A stretch of DNA of 64,000 nt, from NCBI GenBank assembly GCA_027924645.1, contig BSBN01000860.1:682001-746000 (forward strand), in the 5' to 3' direction. This document shows, piece by piece, positions 47,105 to 57,787 of the stretch (within the stretch, counting starts at the first letter, position 1; each line of letters opens with the position of its first letter). The stretch is from Cunninghamia lanceolata. Its lineage: Eukaryota > Streptophyta > Pinopsida > Cupressales > Cupressaceae. A program made the translations under genes and the position numbers. Below the pieces are notes generated by a model, which saw only the letters and a program-made list of their open reading frames with translations, was not told the origin of the DNA and made no database searches.

Positions 47105-48722
47105 TATGCAAACTTCACTCTGGCAAGAGGCTTGGTGAGAATATCAACCATTTGATCATTAGTGCAAATGTACTTGAGTTGAATTGCTTTCCTCAGCACC
47201 ATATCTCTGATGTAATGATATTTGATCTCCACATGTTTTGTCCTATCATGAAATACTAGATTGACAAAAAGCTTCACACAACTTTGATTATCACAATGAA
47301 TCACAATCAACTGCAATGTTTGACCAAAGAAATCTGCAAGGAGCTTTTGAAGCCATACTACTTCTTGAGCAACTACACATTCTACAATATATTTAGCTTC
47401 TGCAATGCTTAGTGCCATAGAAGTATACTTTCTGCTACACCAAGAAATTATGGTAGACCCCAAAATGAAGCAACATCTAGAGGTGCTCTTCCTATCCGTT
47501 ACACTGCCGACCCAATCAGAATTAGTGTAGCCTTGTAACTTCAGATCTTCATAGGAAGTATATCTCAATCCATATCCCACGGTGCCACGCAAGTATCTCA
47601 AGATATGCTTTGCTGCAACTAGATGAATTTGTCTTGGCTCACACATGAATTGACTAAGAGCGCTCACCTCATAACAAATGTTTGGTCTAGTATTGACTAG
47701 ATACATCAATGATCCAATCAACTGTCTGTACATGGTGGGATCTACCAAATCTGAAACAGCTGTAGAGTCACTCAACTTCTTTAAATTTGTCTCCATAGGT
47801 GTAGACATGGACTTGCAATCCATCATCCCAAATCTCTTCAAGATATCTATGGTGTATTTCCCTTGACTTAAAACAATCTCATTGGGTCTTTGCCACACTT
47901 CCAATCCCAGGAAGTAATGCATAAGACCAAGATCCTTCATCTCAAATTCGGAGGCTAACTCTTTCTTGCATTTGACAATGAGATACTCTACTCCAGTGAG
48001 AAATAAATCATCAACATAAAGAACCAATAGTAAGGCCTTAACATCAACTACCTTGAAGTAAAGATTGGAGTTTGCATCATTCTTGGAGAATCCCAAGCTC
48101 ATCAAATATCGATCAATCCTTTCATACCATGCATGAGGTGCTTTCTTAAGGCCATACGATTCCTTCTTCAATCTGCATACATGAGACTCCTTCCCATGAA
48201 TCACAAAACCATATGGCTGCTTGATGTACACTTCTTCCTCAATCACACCATTAAGGAATGTAGTCTTTATGTCCACTTAATGTAACTTCTAACCCTTTGT
48301 GGTGGAAATAGCAATAATTGTCCTAATCGAGGTGTATCGAGCAACAGGAGCAAATGTCTCCTCATAATCCATTCCCTCCTTCTAAGAGAACCCTCTTGCC
48401 ATGAATCTCGCCTTGTATTTCTCAATGCTACCATCAGCTGCATGTTTGATTTTGTAGAGCCATTTTGAAGTCCCTACTGACTTCCCTTCAGGTCTCAGAA
48501 CAACATCCCATATATCATTTTTAATGATGGACTGATACTCTTTTGTCATTGCATATCTCCATACATGTTAGTTAGATGCCTCCTCAAAACTGGAAGGTTT
48601 AGAATTAATGATATGACTCATTGATAACACATAATCTGAGAACTTCTAAGGCCTCTTGCTTTCCCTAAAAGTTCTTCAAGGAGCTACATGTTTTTCTGTC
48701 TCTTGCATGGTTTTTCTAGCCC
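47105..48722 (-). pseudogene. RT-RNase H segment, downstream copy, in element D
   Basis: An open frame of 412 codons covers 47038-48276. It starts in RT at 'MDIKTTFLNGVIEEEVYI', has the active-site motif 'YVDDLFLTG' (about 48010), 'MKDLGLMHYFLGLEV', 'RQLIGSLMYLVNTRPNICY' and RNase H motifs ('SDWVGSVTDRKSTSRC', 'SIAEAKYI', 'DNQSC'), and ends in 'TKPLARVKF'. The part upstream of 48276 is broken. In RNase H, 'AEAKYI' replaces the usual AEAEYI, so a catalytic Glu is lost. The unit is a tandem duplicate of 48723-50340. Confidence 0.9.
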
Positions 48723-50340
48723 ATGTATGTGAACTTCACTCTAGCAAGAGGCTTGGTGAGAATATTAGCCATCTGATCATTAGTGCAAATGTACTTGAGT
48801 TGAATTGCTTTCCTCAGCACCATATCTCTAATGTAATGATACTTGATCTCCACATGTTTTGTACTATCATGAAATACTGGATTGACAAAAAGCTTCACAC
48901 AGCTTTGATTATCACAATGAATCACAATTGGCTCCAATGTTTGACCAAACAAATCTGCAAGGAGCTTTTGAAGCCATACTACTTCTTGAGCAACTACACA
49001 TGCTGTAATATATTCAGCCTCTGCAGTGCTTAGTGCCACAGAAGTCTGCTTTCTACTACACCAAGAAATCATGGTAGACCCCAAACTGAAGCAACATCTA
49101 GAGGTGCTCTTCCTATCAGTTACACTCCTGACCCAATCAGAATCAGTATAGCCTTGTATCTTTAGATCTTCATAGGAAGTATATCTCAAGCCATATCCCA
49201 CGGTGCCACGCAAGTATCTCAAGATATGCTTTGTTGTAACTAGATGAATTTGTCTTGGCTCACACATGAATTGATTGAGAGCGCTCACCACATAACAAAT
49301 GTCTAGTCTAGTATTGACTAGATACATCAATGATCCAATCAACTATCTTTACATGGTGGGATCTACCAAATCTGAACCAGCTGTAGAGTCACTCAACTTC
49401 TTCAAATTTGTCTCCATAGGTGTAGACATGGACTTGCAATCTATCATCCCAAATCTCTTCAAGATATCTATGGTGTATTTCCCTTGACTTAAAATAATCT
49501 CATTGGGTCTTTGCCACACTTCCAATCCCAGGAAGTAATACATAAGACCAAGATCCTTCATCTCAAATTTAGAGGCTAACTCTTTCTTGCATTTGACAAT
49601 GAGATACTCTACTCCAGTGAGAAATAAATCATCAACATAAAGAACCATTATTAAGGCCTTAACATCAACCACCTTGTAGTAAAGGTTGGAATTTGCATCA
49701 TTCTTGGGGAATCCCAAGCTCATCAAATATTGATCAATCCTTTCATACCATGCAAGAGATGCTTGCTTAAGGCTATACAATGCCTTCTTCAATTTGCATA
49801 CATGAGACTCCTTCCCATGAATCATAAAACCATATGGCTGCTCGATGTACACTTCTTCCTCAATCACACCATTACGAAATGTAGTCTTTACGTCCATTTG
49901 ATCTAACTTCCAACTCTTTGTGGTGGAAATAGCAATAATCATCCTAATCGAGGTGTATCGAGCAATAGGAGCAAATGTCTCCTAATCTATTCCCTCCTTC
50001 TGAGATAATCCTCTTGCCACAAATCTTGCCTTGTATTTCTCAATGCTACCATTAGCTGCATGTTTGATTTTGTAGAGCCATTTTGAAGTCACTACTGACT
50101 TCCCTTTAGGTCTCAGAACAACATCCCATACATCATTTTTAATGATGGACTAATACTCTTCTTTGCATCTCTCCATACTTATTGGTTAGATGCCTCCTCA
50201 AAACTGGAAGGTTTAGAATTAATGATATGACTCATTGATAACACATAATTTGAGAACTTCTGAGGCCTCTTGCTTTCCCATAAAAGTTCTTCAAGGAGCT
50301 ACATGTTTTTCTGCCTCTTGCATGGTTTGTCTAGCCCATG
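48723..50340 (-). pseudogene. RT-RNase H segment, upstream copy, in element D
   Basis: Frames 49349-49942 and 48716-49342 give the same protein as the downstream copy, interrupted by one stop near 49349. Motifs are 'QMDVKTTFRNGVIEEEVYI', 'YVDDLFLTG' (about 49630), 'RKQTSVALSTAEAEYITA' and 'TKPLARVKFTYMG'. Here the RNase H AEAEY is intact. At its downstream end the sequence runs straight into a second copy of the segment that in the element normally lies upstream of RT, which proves a direct tandem duplication of about 1618 bp. Confidence 0.9.
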
Positions 50341-51095
50341 GAGGCCTTTTCCAAACTATGGCAATATCTCTAGGTCCATCAGTTGGTTCTATAGGATCAA
50401 TTGGATGTATAGTCTCAGTCAGTTTGTTGGACTCCCTCTGAAGGTCAGGAGTAAAATTCATATCATGTGAAGTCTCCTGGTCCTCACTATCTATCTCCAT
50501 GTAAGATCCTTTAGATCTTTTGAAGGTTACTTCTTCCTCGAAGGAGACATCCCTATTGATCTCAATCTGTTTCTACCCTAGACTATATATTCTGTAAGCC
50601 TTTGAAGATTCACTATATCCCACAAATATACCCTTCTTGCCTGAAGGTTCTAGTTTTGATCTTTTCTACTTGGGCACATGAATGTACACAGGGCAACCAA
50701 ATATTCTCAGATGACTAGCCTCAGGCTTCACTTCTGTGAAGGCCTCCTCTGGAGTCATGTTTCCCAATATCTGATGAGGGCTTTTGTTTTGAGCATATAC
50801 TACAATTTTGGAAGCTTCTACCCATAGAAAACTTTGTAAACTTTGATAATGAATCATAGCCTTAGCTACCTCTACTAGGAATCTATTCTTTCTTTCGACA
50901 ACTCCATTTCGCTAAGGGTTGTACGAAACACAAAACTCCCTCTTGATCCCTGCCTCAATGTAGAAATTATGAAATCCCCTGGAAGTATACTCCCCTCCAT
51001 TATCTGATCTCAAAACCTTAATTCTTTTCCTAGACATGTTTTCAAATTGAGCCTTGAATTCTTTGAATCTATCAAGTACTTCTTCAGACTCCTTA
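50341..51095 (-). pseudogene. Element D integrase, C-terminal part
   Basis: Reading the minus strand, 'LDRFKEFKAQFENM' is followed by 'KVLRSDNGGEYTSRGFHNFY' (about 51000) with the second catalytic Asp, and by 'GNMTPEEAF' and 'HLRIFGCPVYIHVPK' (about 50670-50760), the usual end of the integrase domain. A stop replaces the Gln-type residue before 'RNGVVERKNR'. It is separated from its N-terminal part by the solo LTR. Confidence 0.85.
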
Positions 51096-53515
51096 TGTTG
51101 GAGTACAATACTACTGAGAAGGGGGGTGAATAAGTGGTATACTAATTTTAACAACACATTAAGAACTTGGAAAATCACAATAGCTTTGGCATGGTAGACT
51201 AATGTCAAGAATGCATCAACAATATTATGAAACAAACAAGAACATCAATCTTAGGAGTAAATATGTTTGCATGTTAGACACTCAATCATGTAACTTGTAT
51301 AATTTTGATTGACCATAATCAGACTAAACAAAGGATATCATCTCAAACAAAATATATGATGAATATGCATTCATGCAGATCAAATTGAATTAGAATAACC
51401 ATAAAATTGAATGACATATGATGAGTGAAAGAACATGAGGATAAAACACATCAGTGATAGCAACAACCCATAACATAAATATTGTCCTAAGTGGAAACCC
51501 TCTAGGGCAAAAAACCACTCAAAAAATGCCTCACTAAATTATTAAAAGCAATCTCACTGATTATAGGCCTCACTGGCTTACAACATTGCCTCACTAGCAT
51601 ATAACATTGCCTCATTGGCATATAACATTGCCTCACTGGCATACAATATCTAGAAGCATCAACTTCAAGGAGCACCAACCCCTAACACAGCCTTGCAGGA
51701 GCACCCACTCTTTGCATACAGAAAGATAAATACAAATATAGAGGGTTACTTTGTTTCTCTTTGCACTAGACTGATATAACATCGACAATGCATGTACACA
51801 CACTTACTCATCCATCATTCATATTATATCAGGTTTTACACACAATGTATTACATTCTGTCCAAGTCATTCTTTCTCTCTACAGATAGTTAGAGAGTCAT
51901 AACTGTAAACTTAAACTAATTGGTAGTTCACAACTGAAACTGCTTCCTGAATCATACTATAATATTCAACATCTTTCCTTGTTAAACAATACCCAAGTAT
52001 AACTAAACAAGTAACCACTGTCAATTGAAAGTTTCAACTATTTATAACTATTTTCACCAGAATAATTGTTTATAATGGTTTGCACAAGAATTTTAAATTC
52101 CCAAGAAAAGAATATATCTTGTGCCTTTATCATTGCACATGTTATAAAAGTAAATGATCTCTTTTGACAGCGTTCTATAAAGATATTACAGAACCACAGG
52201 AGAACCTAAAAAGCTCTTTGCCATTTCATTTTTTCAAACAATAAGTCTTGAAAAAGTTTTTGAGAAGAATAAAATGCCATCATAAATGTTTGAAAGTTTT
52301 ATCAGAGAGTAAAACAACCACAATAATATTCATGAAACCCTTAGCTGAAAAAGAAATTTCCACTTGAAACCCTAGTCACCATTTTGGAGACAGTCAACAA
52401 AGAAAAACATTCAAATAACAAATATAATCTTTGCTTATTTTTCAAACCTTAGCCACTGTAACAGGTAGCTAGAAACACTTTTATGTCCACTGAAAAAAAA
52501 TAAAAACCTTTAAATAGTTTCAATCCTGAAATCAAACTCAAATACCTTCAAAGACTTTTACGCATATTAATCTAAAGCAAAACATAGAGAAAGCACCTGA
52601 TAGCTGACTAGATTTCTAATGGTCAATAGAATTTGCTAAGTCCAAGAAGCTTTGTCACTTCAGAAGATACCTCTGATGACTTCCTTCAAAGATTCATGTG
52701 ACCATTGTCATGTTCTTTCATGATTACAGTAGATTGAAAATGAAACCCTAAGAAGGCTTCATATTCGAAGCTCAAACTTTACATAATGAGTGCCAAAAAC
52801 TTACTTTTGCCTAAGTTTAACTCATTCAACTAGTGTTACAGGTAAACCCTAAGAAGACCCATGAAAAACTCATTTGTTTTGCCTTATTGAATTTGCACTG
52901 ACCTATTTGAGAGGTAAACCACTAAAGCATGCTGATGAGAAACAAGGTTGTGATATTTGCAACATTGAGTATGCCCACTAAGAGATCAAATACAAACATA
53001 TCGTGGTCAACACTTAAACCAACATAACAAAAATTTCATGCCTTAGTCCTCAAAAATAATACATGTATTTAAGTGCCTTTACCACAATGCTCATGATATT
53101 AAACATTTGTGCCAAGAGAGAGAACAAGATTATAACTTCTTGTTATATGAGCTCATCATCACTAAGAAGGATGTCATTATGTAACCAAACTAAACATGAT
53201 TACCAAAGGTGCCATATTGAAAATGAACCCACATGAGGTGCCAAACTGAACATGTGCCAAATGTATGCCAAAGATACCATATCAAAGCCAATCAATGGAA
53301 TCAATAATTTAAAGCAAATGGTGTCAAAGTGAATACCCTTGTCACTTCAACAAAGAATGAATATCATATTAATATCAACTGAGATCAATAGAGCATAGAG
53401 CATATGGAAGATGATCAAACCATACCAATATCAACTAATAGAGCATATCAAACCATACCAATATAACCAAGTTGTGGATTTGTCATCAAGGACAACAACT
53501 GAGGTCAAGTCAACA
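51096..53515 (-). mobile_element. Solo LTR (2420 bp) nested in element D
   Basis: It starts TGTTGG and ends TCAACA on the plus strand and is flanked by CCTTA on both sides (51091-51095, 53516-53520). Removal restores the integrase frame. No coding, primer-binding site or second LTR is present, so this is a single long LTR left by LTR-LTR recombination. On the minus strand the last bases include 'TTCACCCCCCTTCTCAG', like the end of element A and E LTRs, which sets the orientation. Confidence 0.85.
51568..51649. repeat. 21-bp tandem repeat, four copies
   Basis: CCTCACTGGCATATAACATTG and close variants follow each other at 51568, 51589, 51610 and 51631 within the solo LTR. Confidence 0.9.
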
Positions 53516-53520
53516 CCTTA

Positions 53521-55129
53521 GATTTCAAAAAGTAAATCCAAGTCTTTCAAGAATAGTCATCAATGAAAATCACATAATACCAAAATCCACTCAAAGATGC
53601 CATAGACATTAGACCACATAAATCAGAATGGACAAGATCTAAAAATCCTTTTGATCTACTATCACTACTATGAAAGTGAATCTTGATATTCTTACCTAGT
53701 GCACATCCTCTGCAAAGGCCATTGTGCTCCTGACTGAGCTTCATTAGACCAGTAACCATCTTCTCCAAAGATGGAAGAGCACTAAAGTGTAAGTGATCAA
53801 GTTGCCTATGCCATAGCTCGCTCGAACTAGTAAAGTCATGCAATAATGCTGGAATTGGGTGAATAGAAAGTATGTATAGGCTCTCTTGATGGACACCAAT
53901 CACACAAGTTATTTTGATACTAGAGTTCTTAGTTCAAGCAAGAACTTTCCCTTCAGAAAAAGCAACCTGGTACCCCTTGTCCTCCAATGCTGAAATGGAG
54001 ACAAGATTTCTTTTGATTCCTAGTACAAACAAGACATCACTCAAATGAAGAGGAATGTTAGAGTCTAGATGAAGAGAGGTGGTCCTAGCTCCTTTTACAA
54101 AATAACAAGCATCATCTCCAATTATTACTTGCAAGTTGGTTTCTCTTTCAACCAAGTCTGAAAGATGCTCTCGAGATCCTATAATGTGTCATGAACCACC
54201 ACTATCAATCAACCAAGTGTCACTGTCCATTGGAACATTGCTTGAAAGAGTGGAGGTGAATATAAATCCCCTTGAGTTATCTCTAGATTCCTATTGAGGT
54301 GACACATCATCAACATCTGCAATAGAAGCATGTTTCTTTAGTTTTGATATGCAATCTCAAGCATAGTGACCATGCTTGTCACGTCGGTAACATTGAATGT
54401 GAGAGAGATCCTTCTTCCTCTTTGGTTTAGGAATAGAATCTGATTTTCTATCTTTATTCCTCTTGAAATTGCCTTTTCTCCCTTCTCTTCCTTTCCTTCT
54501 AGAAGTTTGAGAAGCAAGGACATGATTTTCTTCAATATGAGAGCTTTGCCCATTTTCCTCTTGCTGCCAATCTGGATTCCTCTTGAATGCAATTAGCTCG
54601 AAGACGATCAAACTTGGGCAATTTAGATCTTCCACTAATGCTTTGGATAAAACACTCCCAAGATTGAGAAAGACCATTCAGTGCCAACATAACCGGGTCT
54701 CTATCTTCATTCTAAATCTCCAATGGCACATAGCTGATCTCTCAACTCAACATTCTTCATGAAGAAAGAGATGACTAAATCTCCTTTAGTCATTTTTATA
54801 TGATGGAGCTATTGTCTCAAGGCAAGAGCTTTGTTGGTATTGTTGATCTCATACAATCCTTATAGAGTCTTGAACATGTCTTTGGCTATCTTCATCTTGG
54901 AGATAATTGGCACTAGATGATCCTTCATAGAGTCTATCAAGATCTTCCTAGCCTTTGTGCCATTCTTCTTCCATTGAGTTTTCTCAGCATCATTAGATGG
55001 CTCGGGCACATCATTCTCCATGAAGTCTAGAAGATCATTTTCTTCTAGAGCAATAAGAACTCTAAATTTCAAAGAGGTGAAATTTGATGCACCATCAAGC
55101 CTATCTTCAACCTTGACTCCATTCACCAT
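53521..55129 (-). pseudogene. Element D gag, protease and integrase N-terminal part
   Basis: The ATG at 55129 opens gag ('VEDRLDGASNFTSLKFRVLI'). The zinc knuckle reads 'CYRRDKHGHYA' then DC (about 54340-54390), in which the second Cys of CCHC is Arg. The protease region has 'DTWLIDSGGS' (about 54200). 'LWHRQLDHLHFSALPSLE' (about 53800) is GAG-pre-integrase and 'LVHSDLCGL' (about 53610) carries the first integrase Asp. Stops and shifts at about 54860, 54590, 54330 and 53930 break it. The frame resumes at 51095 after the nested solo LTR. Confidence 0.85.
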
Positions 55130-55210
55130 CTTGGATGCTTAGATAGACTACCCTAGATAAAAAAAATTCACTACTTAAACAAATTTGATATGATCTAGCT
55201 TAATCCTAGC

Positions 55211-55222
55211 GCTCTAATACCA
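55211..55222 (-). promoter_or_regulatory. Primer-binding site of element D
   Basis: TGGTATTAGAGC directly abuts the 5' LTR on the minus strand. It differs by one transition (C to T) from the initiator-Met tRNA complement. Confidence 0.8.
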
Positions 55223-55694
55223 TATTAGTTTTAGACTAGAAATGAAGATATGCAGAAATACAAAATGATGAACAATCAAACACAACAAATACCCTGGGAA
55301 AACCTTCCTTCTCGAGGGAGAAAAACCCAACCAAAAATATATCTCTTATATATTGAATGAAAAGAGCATAAATCTTCTTACAACTTGGCTCAAATACAAG
55401 ACTAATTTGATGTAATGAAAGATTGCACCTCTATTAGAGGTGAATATACAAACAAATATGATTTCTCCTTGATATCAATCTGCTGGTGAAATATGTTGAT
55501 CTGTTGCAAATGTGCAAACTTCTCCTTGAAGTGTGAATTGATTTTAATGAATAAAATTGATGATCAAATGAATGATCATTGCCTTGTATATATACAAAGC
55601 AATGCGTCTCTTCATATGCATCGGCCTCGCTGTGACTTTTTATTTATTATTGAAATTTAGGAGAAGAATATCTCCCACCGCTAAAACGTCAACA
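55223..55694 (-). repeat. 5' LTR of element D (472 bp)
   Basis: Same length as and collinear with 46208-46679. It holds the element promoter on the minus strand. Confidence 0.9.
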
Positions 55695-55726
55695 CTCAGC
55701 TCACTCAATTCGGAGATACGAGTGGG
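55695..55726 (-). pseudogene. 32-bp continuation of LRR copy 2
   Basis: CTCAGCTCACTCAATTCGGA and the following GATACGAGTGGG match copy 1 at 34305-34336. The match stops where TGTTGATG begins. Confidence 0.8.
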
Positions 55727-55944
55727 TGTTGATGTTCTTCTAGCTTCGGGAGGTAAGCCTAAAGTCAAGTCAGCCAAGAAGAACAAATAGGCCAACCTCC
55801 CTTTGTGAATAGTTACCTCTCCTTGGAGGATCGCCTCTCTTCGGTGAAGAGACATTTGAAGAAATATAAAAAGGAGATGGAATGGGAGTTAAAAGAGATC
55901 AAGTAAGAAAAAACAAAAAATACATTTTGATATGAAAATCAACA
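55727..55944 (+). repeat. 218-bp LTR of element F
   Basis: The ends TGTTGAT and ATCAACA are a perfect 7-bp inverted repeat. A TATA-like AATATAAAAAGG lies at about 55864. The sequence is followed directly by TGGTATTAGAG. These are standard LTR traits. There is no second copy in the window for proof. Confidence 0.6.
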
Positions 55945-55956
55945 TGGTATTAGAGT
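55945..55956 (+). promoter_or_regulatory. Primer-binding site of element F
   Basis: TGGTATTAGAGT follows the LTR end without a gap and matches the initiator-Met tRNA complement at 10 of 12 positions. Confidence 0.55.
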
Positions 55957-56096
55957 AGGTCCAAGAAAAGATCTGATCAGGCTGTGGGTAGTAATTTTAT
56001 GCGATTTAGACCTAGGTGTGTTTAGATTGTGGGTTTTCTTACCAAGAGCAATTGATTGGCTTGATTTGGGGAAGATGAGGAGTTTCTGTTAGTTTC

Positions 56097-57456
56097 AAGA
56101 TAGACAACTGAGAGAGGGGAGGTGAATTAGTTGTCTCAAAACTCTTCTTTTATTAACCATCTAAATCTTTCTTGTAATTTAGTAGCATAATAATAAATCA
56201 ATCATAAAAACACAATGCATTAATTCAAGAGCAGAAACACATTAACACATATGACACCAAGATTTTAACGTGGAAAACCTAGTTAAGGGAAAAACCATGG
56301 GGTGACTAACCCAAGATTGTATTCTCTATTAAAAGAATAAAAGGAACAAAATGGCACATGCTAATTAGGGCTCACTGCCCGAGCACACTACTCACAAGAG
56401 GCTCACTACCTACAGGAGACACACTATCTTAGAATAATAAATATTACATAATTAAACTGAAGATTAGCATCTTCACCATGCTTGAGTTAGTTCCATTTAA
56501 GCCCAATATTTCTACTATGCTTTTCACTCTTCTCCTCTCTACCACATTCTCCTCTTTCACATCCTTACTTTGAAATGAGTTCACAACTCTTATTTATACA
56601 AGACATCAACTTTGGGATAATCATGAAATTCGGCACAATACATTCTTTATTTTATTACAGAGAAAATACACAATAAAAATTTGTCTTATTACAAAAGGCT
56701 TCATGCAAATCACCACACAGTCAGCCACACATGTCTAGGACTTCAATCTTCTTTGAGGAACACACCATGCTTCACAAAACACCTTCAAGATCATCTGCAA
56801 GATGTGCAAACCATTCAGTTGGCCATGATTATGAAGAACTTCATCATCCAGAAGTAAATATTCAATTATGAGCTTGATCTTCAATGCGAATCACCAACAT
56901 GAACTTGACACAATCTAGAGACCCCCACAAGCTTTCCTGAATCACCAAGAACATCCACACTACTTCTGCTTACTGAAATCATTCTCTTCTTCATCTAGAA
57001 CCTCAAGAACATATTCTGTGATCACTGTCACATTAGAATGAATGCTTGTAGACCTCCAAACCACGAACCAATTGAGTTGTCAATTCACATTGGCTTCCTA
57101 AACACTCCATCAAATCTGTAGAACATGATAATGTATTTCCTGATCTTACCAGACATATTTGTGTCACTCTATCACATCTAAACACCTGCTAGAATTGGTT
57201 TCACTCAAGTGGCCATAACTTCTTCAAATCTTCATGCAGACCTCTCAAATCTTGACTGGATCATCTTTAGATAGATATCTACAAACCTTTTGATGCACAT
57301 TCTTTAATCTCCATCTTAGCTAGGATCTTCACTTCATAGATCTTCACTGTTCTTCTATGTTTCTGTTAGGACTACAACTCATCCAATCCTTGACATCAAT
57401 GCAACAGGAGTATGTTGACATCAATGATAACACCAGTTAGGTCCATACTTGTAATA
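56097..57456 (-). repeat. 3' LTR of element E
   Basis: On the minus strand it starts TATTACAAG (TG mutated to TA) and ends CTAACA. It is collinear with 62005-63367 except for a few small gaps. Confidence 0.9.
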
Positions 57457-57787
57457 ATCTTGCCCTTTGCCATTGATGGCAACATATGATGTGAAAAATT
57501 GTTCAAACCATCAAGACAAGAACTTCTCCTCACTGACTAACATAGCTCCCCCTATCAACTGCAATCATTCATATGTCTTCTCTTCCTTTACTACTCCCTT
57601 TTTGATCAATAGCCACTTTTGTTTTTCACATGTCTTCTCTCCCCCTTTGACATCAATGGCAAAGGGCACATACTTGCATCAATCAAAATCATACAGACTG
57701 CTCCCCTTGAGTAGCAACTTCCTATCATCAATCTGAATCACAAGATATGACTGTGAGATCTACCATACTGATGCACATCAGTGCACC
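57457..57787 (-). other. 3' untranslated region of element E with hairpin module
   Basis: Between the end of the polyprotein and the 3' LTR lie two purine-rich tracts. The outer one abuts the LTR (GGCAAAGGGCAAGAT). The inner one (57640-57667) is the CCCTTTG/CAAAGGG hairpin shared with 3494-3521. Both lie in the same order and similar spacing as in element A. Confidence 0.7.

Larger units (their letters stand above)
46208..55694 (-). mobile_element. Complete Ty1/copia retrotransposon with internal duplication (element D)
   Basis: LTRs of 472 bp each (46208-46679 and 55223-55694) and a TSD CTCAG (46203-46207, 55695-55699) define it. It sits in the LRR copy 2 on the minus strand. The primer-binding site at 55211-55222 reads TGGTATTAGAGC, one transition from the usual sequence. 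Order on the minus strand: gag, zinc knuckle, protease, GAG-pre-integrase, integrase, then two tandem copies of RT-RNase H. A solo LTR (51096-53515) is inserted in the integrase. The two LTRs differ at about 6 percent by eye, so the insertion is old. Confidence 0.9.

Noticed and set aside
55727..55944. Part of the LRR gene or of element D
   Set aside because: Homology to LRR copy 1 ends exactly at 55726 and element D ends at 55694 with its TSD; the segment has its own inverted-repeat ends and a primer-binding site.
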